DNA of 64,000 bases, from the NCBI RefSeq assembly GCF_000143415.4, contig NW_003314276.1, positions 2,282,962 to 2,346,961 of the forward strand, given 5' to 3'. The DNA comes from Selaginella moellendorffii. Taxonomy: Eukaryota > Streptophyta > Lycopodiopsida > Selaginellales > Selaginellaceae. Each line of letters starts with the position of its first letter. Position 1 is the first letter of the stretch. Shown piece by piece: positions 56,860 through 64,000 of the stretch. Below the pieces are notes generated by a model, which was not told where the DNA came from, searched no databases, and worked only from the letters and a program-made list of their open reading frames with translations. The translations under genes and the position numbers were made by a program.

Positions 56860-58130
56860 GGGAGAAGAAGTTCACAGCAAGAACTTCATGACATGGAACA
56901 CTAAAGTCCAATTCATTTTGATGGCTAAAGATTGCTAGGACTTAGTCAAGGGAATTGAAGAAGACTTCCTGGCACTAATGCCACTTTGTAGCTTATCTGG
57001 ACTCCAAAAACTTCAAAGCTGGTGACTGGACTAGGCTTTGGAGATGAATTCAAATGCCAAACTAGTTCTCACCCAAACTGGTTGCAACATATGTTTGCAA
57101 TAGCTCAAGGAAGTGGGGGGCACAACAGTCTTACATGATTATGCAAAAGCTTTCTTTCTCTACTCTGTCTCCTTAGAGTTGTAACAATCATCTTCCATAC
57201 TCTCATTCGTCCCATGCAAAACCATAAAGGAGCTCTACTCTAATATGCTCAAGGAAGAGCACTGAGTATAAAGCTAGCAATTCCCTTTAGGCTGCTCATA
57301 AGTAACCCTTGTTTCTTGGCAAAAAACTATCGAGTGGGGAGCAGAAGAAAGGAGGCAGGGCCTCATGGCTTTCTTATAGTTTTTTCTCCAAGAAGAAAAA
57401 AGGTCCTTATTGTGTAAAGATGAGATATATAAAGCATGAATGTATGCAAAGAAGGCTACACCCAACACTTGCGTACACAGAGCAATTTATTGTTGATGAT
57501 GGCTTTTCCCCCATCACTGGTGTTTGTTCTAGAGGTGTCATAACTAGATCACACGACTCCCTTGAGGTTTGTATTTCACATTTATAAACCTCTCCACATT
57601 CCACAATAGGTTTATGTTGGTGACAACATGGCATGGTGGTGGTTAGACTTTCAGATGGACCTCTTAAAGAAGTTCATCATGTTCACTTTGTTCCTAAAGC
57701 TAGATAAACTATTCTTTCCATAGGTGCAGCATAGCATCAAGGCTTTACCACCACTTTCTTTGCAAAAGGGTGCACATCTTAAACTCTTTATTGTTTAAAT
57801 AAGCATAAAAAACCATCAAGTTGTGGCATGCTTGTATGGGGCATGTCAATGAACAAGAGTTGCACACTTACTTTGTCAAGAATTATGGAGGATCAAGTTA
57901 CAAGTTTGCTAGATCTGGTTCACAAAAACATGTGTTACCTACTTGTGGAAACATACATACTTTGTGTCTTTTATCAATGACCATTCCAAGTATGCTGTGG
58001 TGAGTCTCTCCACACAAAGAGTGAAGTTTTTGACCACTTTAAGCTTTCCAAGTCTATTTTGTAAGTGTTATTTACAACCTTTTAACATCTGTATTGGTTT
58101 CTGGACCATTGAGAGGCAATGTCCTCTTTG
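56860..58130 (+). pseudogene. Ty1/copia polyprotein remnant
   Basis: Broken frames in copia order: a gag-like MTWNTKVQFILMAKDC and DLVKGIEEDF (about 56890-56970), a protease region around FIVDDGFSPI (57481-57515), the GAG-pre-integrase signature LWHACMGHVNEQELH (frame about 57820-57875), and integrase core FVSFINDHSKYAVV (about 57955-58000). Stops and frameshifts are frequent. No LTRs were identified around it. No RT part is seen. Confidence 0.68.
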
Positions 58131-58334
58131 ATCCATGAACTCCATCCTTCTGTCACCTCATTGTTTAGCAGTTTCACATGACATTTGACTTTTTAACGTT
58201 GAGAAAGTCAGCGAGTCATCCGGAACTGACCGTGTTTATCCTTATAAGACGCGGTCAATCCCGCACTCAGCACATCAAAGTTCACACAAAAGCTTCTGCA
58301 AGTTTCTCTAGGCAAGTCTAAAAAAGTTCTAAAG

Positions 58335-58649
58335 ATGGCGAGGAACAAGATGCTGCTGGCGATGTTTGTGGTGCTCCTGGTGGGAGTTGACATTGGAGGA
58401 ATTGCAAGCGCGAGCGCCCAGGGGCGATGCAAGCCAGGGTGGCACTGGGATGGGAAGACGTGCGTCTCTTGCCCACCCCGCTGGTACTGGTACAACAATT
58501 CTTGCCAGCGATATCGATGCCCGCACAATTGGTACTGATACTTGGGTTCTTGCCACCGCTGCCCGACCAACTGGTATTGGTATGGGAACTCTTGCCACCA
58601 CTGCCAGATGGGCTGGCGCTGGATTGGAAGTTTCTGCAAGAAGAATTGA
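58335..58649 (+). CDS. small secreted Trp/Tyr/Cys repeat protein, copy 1 (in-frame stop)
   Basis: The frame starts MARNKMLLAMFVVLLVGVDI, a good signal peptide to about residue 28 (ASASAQG). The mature part is a tandem of units of about 13-16 residues with the core C-x(2-3)-GWxW or WYWY, then x(3) and C: PGWHWDGKTC, PPRWYWYNNSC, PHNWY, PTNWYWYGNSC, QMGWRWIGSFC, then KKN and stop. A TGA at 58536-58538 interrupts at the position where Trp (TGG) is expected; past it the pattern continues in frame for two more units to the TGA at 58647. So either the last 36 residues are lost or the gene is a very recent pseudogene. I know no named family. Two relatives lie at 63142 and 63829. Confidence 0.65.
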
Positions 58650-58739
58650 AGTTGCCCATCAAGATCCAAGCTTATATAAGACTAGCACTTGCCCAGCATA
58701 TGCTGCCCAATTAGCAAAATACTTTTTTTTATATTAAAA

Positions 58740-59220
58740 AATAAATTGGAATAGTATAAAAAAAACAAATTGTGTTCCACTTTGAAAGAAGAATTTGATA
58801 ATATAAATATTTAGAACAAAATATATTCCTAGGCATAAGTAAGAAGAAATATCCATTAATAAAAATAATAGATAAAAATTATTATTTGGAAATATAAATA
58901 TATTTATAAAAATACCCAACCCAGAAAAAGTAAAAATAAAATTTCTATTATTATAATATGTTATATGTAAATTATATTTTTAGTTGGGATAAACTTAAAT
59001 TAAAATTTTATCAAATAGAAGAGAATAATTACTAAGAATAATTATTACTCATTTTTATTAGCAAGACATTACTTAATTATAGTTTTTACTTAGAATATAA
59101 AACAATAAGTTTACATTAATATATTACTACCCAGATCTTGTCATGAAAATAATTACTAAAAAATACTTTGTAAATATATATGCTATAGAAACTGTAATTC
59201 CATAGTATTATGTACTATTA
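58740..59220. other. AT-rich stretch, nothing seen
   Basis: Very AT-rich, with no coding or repeat signal beyond low complexity. Confidence 0.6.
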
Positions 59221-59235
59221 TTAGGTTTTGAATTT

Positions 59236-61268
59236 ATGTTACAGGTTTCAAGAACCCTAATGGGGCGAGCACTTCACTCGCAGAAAATGAAGAGAAAGAT
59301 GCCAGCTCATCCACCCCAGTGCCTCAGATACATCATATACCATATTCCTAGGCTTCCCAGCAACGACACAACCACCTGGCTCAAGGACCATGGATTCGAG
59401 CTCCTCCACAAGGCCTTTTCAACACACCCAGACCAAAAACTGGCAAGGAAATTGGCTGCCTCCTTCAACCCCAAGAACAGCACCATAACCGATGGCACCA
59501 ACGAGATCACCCTCAGCCCAGCAAGAATCGCCTTTGTTTTCAAAATCTCCAACAAGGGACTGCTCAAATTTTCAGGAGAAGTTCCACAGCAAATCATCAA
59601 GGCCAATCGAGAAATTACCAGTGAGCTCACATGGGAGGACATCCAGGAGCAGCATATGGATTGCCTCAAAGCCCTCCTCCTCTACTACGAACTTTGCCCA
59701 ACAGACCGCACCATCGGCAAGCGCACAGCAGAAGTCTACGGAGCTCTACTCGATGGCAAACGTGTGAACGTGGCTCATCATCTCCACAAGCTCCTTCTCA
59801 AGCTTCTCGACTGTGCCATCCTCGCCACACTCAACCAGAAGACCATGCGGACAGTAATCTTCCCAATGCTGATTGCTCTACACCAAGCCCTTCCCAACAA
59901 GCAACCGTGGACAACCCAAACAAACTCCACAGAACAAAGTGACAGCTCTGAAGAACACTTAGAATCAGAAGGAGCAACTCCCAGCAAAAAACTGAAGCCA
60001 GCATCTCAACAATAAGGCTCAACTCACTCCAACAACACCAGCTCCAGCAACAAACACTCCAACAATTCAACTCCACTTCGCTGCCACCTCACACACAAAA
60101 CACCAACGAATCCAGCTCCAAAACCGCTGATCCAAGAGCACCTTGTCATCAGCGACAATGAAGACAACTCACACCACCATCCACACTCACCCCAGAGCCC
60201 ACATCCACTCGAATCAGCCCCAAAACCGACAACTTCTCCTACATCGCCAAAGGAAAACGTCAGCTGCTCGCCCAGAACTCAGTTTCTCCACCAGCTGAGA
60301 ACAACATTCTCACCGCCCCAACCTCCTTGACACGTTCCACAAAAGAAAACATTGACTACCTTCGCCAATCACTTGAAGAACACACAACCATGCCTCCTCC
60401 AGCAAATACCACGACCAGCATTAACAAAAATTCCGCCCTTTCAACAAAATTCCAAGCGAAAAATTTCCCAACGGATAAATTAATTTCAGTGCCACATCTG
60501 GGCCGTTCATCCACCATCAAACTGAAAAGCTCATGTCCAACCACCTCAAAGAATCCGGACCGACCACATCACCCACATCCAACAAAGCAGATTCAACCTC
60601 CAGCAACTTCAACTCCCGGGACCAAGAACACAGCGAACCCTAGCGGGAACCACCAGGATCACGGAGCAGGAGCAGGAGCAGCAGCCATGCCTCAGCCACA
60701 GAGTCAGGTATGCCGTGATTACAATGAAATCAGGAAGGAGTACGAAGATAAACTCTGTGACCCAAGCTACTGCACCCGCAAGTTGTTTGAAGCCCTTGAT
60801 CAACGCATGCACCGCGAGCAAGCAAACCACCTCCCAACACCAGCCGATATCGCATAGCATCTTCTCAAGCAAGACTCCTTCATATACACCCGAAGAGCTA
60901 TCAAGAAGGAGTTCTATGAGCCTTTAAACCACTGGCTGGATACTTAGCTCGAAGAGATGAAGCAGGTACGCACTGGGGACATTAGGAAGATTGTCTCCAA
61001 GAAGCCATCAACCCCATCAGCAGCTCATGAATTCACCTACAAATTCAAATACGAATAGCTCAACACCTGCTACCGGAAGCTCGAGGATGATCATACCGCC
61101 CTCCTGGCTGAGGTAGCCGACCTCCAGGAAGATGGGACAGAGCCACCAGACGGTGTCCCCAACCACGAGCTTACACTCCCACAGCAAAAACGTCGCCTCT
61201 ATCGACTGGAGCAGCAGCAACAACAAGCGATGGAGACAAACTATGTTCGCACTGAGGACGGTGTTTAG
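59236..61268 (+). pseudogene. decayed gene of transposon-like character
   Basis: The first frame, 59236-60015 (259 codons, or from the Met at 59260), is helical: HGFELLHKAFSTHPDQKLA, ITLSPARIAFVFKISNKGLL, LTWEDIQEQHMDCLKALLLY. The pattern of a short helical domain with a T-L-S/T-P-x-x-x-x-x-x-F-x-I motif recalls the plant-mobile-domain type proteins found in retroelements; this is a weak inference. A Pro/Ser-rich stretch (60016-60660) in another frame follows, then a helical part (VCRDYNEIRKEYEDKL, LPQQKRRLYRLEQQQQ) in frame 3 to 61268. That last part is cut by TAG at 60855, 60945 and 61057, each fitting a lost CAG. Codon use is GC-richer than the surroundings. Confidence 0.5.
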
Positions 61269-61589
61269 TTCTGTCAGGGGAGCAGAGTGTATCAACAAAA
61301 AACCTAAACTCAGGGGATTTTGACCTTGAACCCAAGGCTGCATTGGAGCCATAGATTAACTGCTAGCATATACTATATGCTGTGCATAATTTAGAACCGC
61401 TAACTTTTCAAAGGGGGGAATCCAAATTGTGGATCCCTATCTCCATTCTATCATTTTTCTTATCAATACTCAGCATTTTCTTACTCATGCTTCTTCTCAG
61501 CCCTTGGAGATCGGGCCCTTTTTTCTTTTGTTTTCTTACTAATAGTAGATTTCCAGCGAAAAGGAGTTTTCACACCTCTTCAAGTGCTT
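61269..61589. other. no gene recognised
   Basis: Anonymous sequence between the decayed gene and the PPR fragment. Confidence 0.4.
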
Positions 61590-61990
61590 GCTTGCTATGC
61601 CTGTGCTGGGGATACGAGGAGATCATAGGATTCCAGATATCCTCCTTCACATGACGATATATTTGCGAAGAACACATCAACGCAAGCGAAGCACTCTTGA
61701 GCTTCTGACCAAAGGTCCACACTTGGAGTACATGGTGCCAAGCAAGCACTCAACACGTGGTGCTGTCGATCGCCTGGATGGATCTGGGGAGCACCGAGAT
61801 CTCGATGCTCGTTCCGAGCATATGCTGCGATCATGATGCTCCACGAGAAGAGATTCCTCTCCGGGGTCATGTCGAAGATGGATCTGGCCTCATCGAGGCG
61901 GAGGAGAGGGGCATAACCGGATGGAATTGCGCAGCTCTCCTGGCTGGAAATTCGCTCAATTGATCTCTCCAGATCTAGTTGATGGAATAT
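61590..61990 (-). pseudogene. PPR gene fragment, second copy
   Basis: On the minus strand: LDLER and ISSQES-like start, DEARSIFDMTPERNLFSWSI and MIAAYARNEH, a clean PPR unit, then decay with QIHPGDRQHHVLSAC. It aligns with 41633-42000 on the plus strand but keeps the PPR repeat better there. It follows a DUF1997 fragment in the same relative order as at 41 kb. Confidence 0.7.
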
Positions 61991-62049
61991 AGCTTCATTT
62001 GCAATTTATTTTGGCTTTTGTTTCACACTAGATGATGTTTTCTTTGTTA

Positions 62050-62422
62050 TTGACTTGGCTCGGGCTGAACAATCTTTGCATGAGAAGAGGATAGCTTACA
62101 TGCTACCTGGAGTTTCACAGCTTGTAAATGGAAGAAGCGTGAAGGGCAGCATATACACCTGGAAAAGAGAAAGAAACATAGAGAGTTAGATCAATGGAGA
62201 ATGTCATCAAGCGCACTTTGAGCCACACATTGAGCTCTACATTGACATTTAGCTGCTTTTCCAAGCCCCAAGTTAAATGGTTTATCATCGAAGCTGCAAA
62301 ATCCCACACATAAAGACAAACTTTCCTTCAGTACATAGGAGATAGTAGCTACGCACACAAACCTGAGAAATACTGGTTTTGCTTCTCAACAAGCTCCGAG
62401 CCCTCAAGACGATAAAAAAAAC
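62050..62422 (-). pseudogene. DUF1997 gene fragment C (exons 4-6)
   Basis: On the minus strand: exon 4 (GCTCGGAGCTTGTTGAGAAG), exon 5 (MINHLTWGLEKQLNVNVELN then VWLK), exon 6 (VYMLPFTLLP in shifted frame), with intron sequence nearly identical to the intact gene. Exon 7 is reduced to its last codons (QPEPSQ and stop) joined directly after the intron 6 start, a deletion of about 110 bp. Exon 4 is fused upstream to an AP2 exon, so the piece is chimeric. Confidence 0.82.
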
Positions 62423-62595
62423 CTGGCTCTGGCTTCCTTGGTGCTGCATGAACCTACATACATTTATTTGTTACCAAGAAAATGAGAAAATAAATCTAAA
62501 ATCTTAGAACATACTCACCAAAGGTGAATCTCCCACCATTTGTAGAACGAGACTCCAATGTAGCAGGATGTCTTTTTAGTGTATTTCTGCACAAG
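62423..62595 (-). pseudogene. AP2 gene fragment C (first AP2 domain)
   Basis: On the minus strand: KYTKKTSCYIGVSFYKWWE then IHLW (62595-62518), a GTGAGT donor, then NK-stop-MYVGSCSTKEARAR (about 62473-62423). The stop replaces the CAA codon of the NKQMY motif in copy B. Four residues of the RIQR part are missing. Confidence 0.75.
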
Positions 62596-62960
62596 ATCAT
62601 AAAGGCAGTAAACCTTTAGAATGAGTGTGATGGTCTTTTGGCTCCTGGGATCTAGTTTCTGCCAAGTTGCATTTGAAATGTGAGCATACACTGTACAGAT
62701 GAAGACCCTCAAGTGCCCCAACCGAGGGTGCTTCCCAGGCAGGTCAGTTTTTATTAGAGTACAATTGAGTTGCTCTGCCAGACCGTTCTACTGGGGAGTA
62801 TAGGATGTTGTAATGATGCAATTGACTTGAATTACCTCAAACAATGGCTGGCCTTGTCCAGAGATGAATCTCTCTTGTAGTAATGCCTTCTGTTGCGATC
62901 ATAGAGGGCATCTTGGCTGGAAGCAATATGCACGTGGAATCCTTCCCGAGCACACAATCT
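62596..62960 (-). pseudogene. Ty1/copia integrase remnant
   Basis: Minus-strand reading: TTSYTPQ-stop-NGLAEQLNCTL (the copia YTPQQNGVAER motif), then GHLRVFICTVYAHISNAT, KLDPRSQKTI and VYCLYDLVQ. The last residues run directly into the AP2 fragment, so the junction at about 62595 is a breakpoint. Confidence 0.75.
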
Positions 62961-63141
62961 ACGCCACTTCCCCTTTTTTAACCTTTCATAGCACTTTCAA
63001 AACAAAGTTTTTATGATTTAAGCCTTACTTCGTGTCACCTGAGGAGCCTCTCTCACCCCATTTCTTCTCCCAATAAGTTTGCGATTTTATTTAAATCAGA
63101 TTTAAAATCATAGGACAATTCATTTTGTGCCTCCAATTTTG
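62961..63141. other. no gene recognised
   Basis: Short anonymous spacer. Confidence 0.4.
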
Positions 63142-63405
63142 TTAGTTCTTGATGCAGTGGCCCTTGCTCCATTTCCAGCCAAACTGGCATTGGTGGCACT
63201 TCTTGTTGTACCAGTACCAGTTGCCTGGGCAACTCACGCATTTGCTTCCACTCCACTTCCATCCGGAGAGGCATTGGTGGCAATCGCTGCTATACCAGTA
63301 CCAGCCTTTGGGACACTGGATGGAGGATTTGAGGCTGAGTCTAACACTGCTATGTACACGATTTTTACTGCTTCTCGGGCACGATATGTCGTGTTTGTGC
63401 TTCAT
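63142..63405 (-). CDS. Trp/Tyr/Cys repeat protein, copy 2
   Basis: An open frame of 87 codons. After a 29-residue polar N-terminus without a hydrophobic core come the units PKGWYWYSSDC, LSGWKWSGSKC, PGNWYWYNKKC, QFGWKWSKGHC, then IKN and stop. Alternation of a WYWY unit with a GWKW unit, joined by CHQC or CVSC, is exact. The ending (C, two or three residues, N, stop) matches copy 1. The missing signal peptide suggests an unseen upstream exon or a truncated 5' end. It lies on the opposite strand to copy 1, 4.5 kb away. The mature repeat region is undamaged here. Confidence 0.6.
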   Translation of the reverse strand: MKHKHDISCPRSSKNRVHSSVRLSLKSSIQCPKGWYWYSSDCHQCLSGWKWSGSKCVSCPGNWYWYNKKCHQCQFGWKWSKGHCIKN

Positions 63406-63828
63406 TGACGGTCAATAAACAAGTGTACGACTTTATCCAAATGAACAACCTCGAGTTTCGATGTGAAATTATCAAAAATATCCATAAAAATGTCTATCTA
63501 TCTAATTGCGACCAATCACTATTTTATATGAATATAAATTGAGTTGCTAACTGGCTCATATGCATTCAAAAATATGGTAATGTTTTTAAAAGTGAACGCA
63601 CTTATTGAGTGACACGTATGTGGTGGAGAAAAGGCCTCAAGCTTCTAAACATTCCGAAAAAATTTATGAAATATTAGAAAATGAAACTCAAGCAGCAAGG
63701 CAGGATGAAATCTCTTCTGATTTTGTTGTGAGGAAATTGGACTTAGAATGGGACGACACAGTTTATTTACCAAAAGGTTATTACAATTGGCTATTATACA
63801 AGTTTCAGCATGGATCTTGATGGACAAT

Positions 63829-64000
63829 TCAGCCCTTATAGAACCTTCCAGTCCAGCGCCAGCCCCTTTTCGCATCTGTGGCAACCGATGCCATACCAGT
63901 ACCAACAGAGCAGCGGTGGCAAGAACATGGTATTCCAGAACCAGTACTCCGGGCATCGGTGGCAGGAATTGTTGTACCCCAGTGCCACCCCGACTTGCAT
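63829..64000 (-). pseudogene. Trp/Tyr/Cys repeat protein, copy 3 (partial, frameshifted)
   Basis: Runs off the window end. Minus-strand pieces: CKSGWHW, then in the next frame YNNSCHRCPEYWFW, then WYWYGIGCHRC, then in a third frame RGWRWTGRFYKG and stop. The same units as in copy 1 appear but in three frames, and the final Cys is Tyr. A dead or badly damaged paralogue. Confidence 0.55.

Noticed and set aside
58208-58669. Minus-strand frames of 90-153 residues over the repeat gene
   Set aside because: Periodic shadows of the same repeats; no independent support.
63127-63408. Plus-strand 93-residue frame with a signal-peptide-like hydrophobic run
   Set aside because: It is the antisense of the Trp/Tyr/Cys repeat gene; antisense of WYWY codons gives PVPV/LVLV runs, which explains the hydrophobicity.

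Overview
This is nuclear DNA of a land plant, most likely a lycophyte close to Selaginella (inference). Reasons: intron-bearing genes with very short introns (49 to about 100 bp), a plant-type organellar prolyl-tRNA synthetase, PLS-class PPR genes, an ATL RING-H2 gene, a plant GDSL esterase, a DUF1997 gene, AP2-subfamily and KRP-type gene remains, and chromovirus and copia retroelements. There is no bacterial-style operon, CRISPR array or rRNA, and I saw no tRNA gene.

Layout. 1-2404: end of a PPR-like gene, then a complete 11-exon organellar ProRS gene (+). 2600-10080: very old Ty3/gypsy chromovirus on the minus strand, carrying a reversed solo LTR of a small retroelement family (TRIM-like), which itself holds a complete member of that family. 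10080-14085: AT-rich, no recognisable gene. 14085-22600: more TRIM-like copies; one is split by a younger, full-length but dead chromovirus (14759-21893) with a 5-bp target duplication. 22600-26190: AT-rich, with one intact small gene resembling plant self-incompatibility S1 proteins. 26189-29423: two compact minus-strand genes, a GDSL esterase and the kinetochore gene NDC80. 29430-34820: AT-rich, holding a 2.5-kb LTR element without recognisable pol. 34824-41548: gene island with two divergent PPR genes, an ATL RING-H2 gene and a 7-exon DUF1997 gene.

41590-64000 is a graveyard of duplicated gene fragments. A set made of an AP2-subfamily transcription factor, the DUF1997 gene and a PPR fragment recurs in partial, broken copies on both strands (45.6-48.4, 52.1-54.9 and 61.6-62.6 kb), mixed with a KRP CDK-inhibitor fragment, a cytochrome P450 remnant, copia remnants, inverted duplications and a decayed transposon-like gene. 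The last 6 kb hold three copies, in both orientations, of a small Trp/Tyr/Cys repeat protein that I cannot match to a named family; it is the best candidate for something undescribed.

The genes do not form one pathway. ProRS serves organelle translation and PPR proteins serve organelle RNA processing; NDC80 is mitotic and carries a canonical E2F-type site just upstream. Many stop codons in the dead elements look like C-to-T or G-to-A changes, as expected from deamination of methylated cytosine in silenced repeats. All identifications come from reading the sequence against remembered family motifs; no database search was run.
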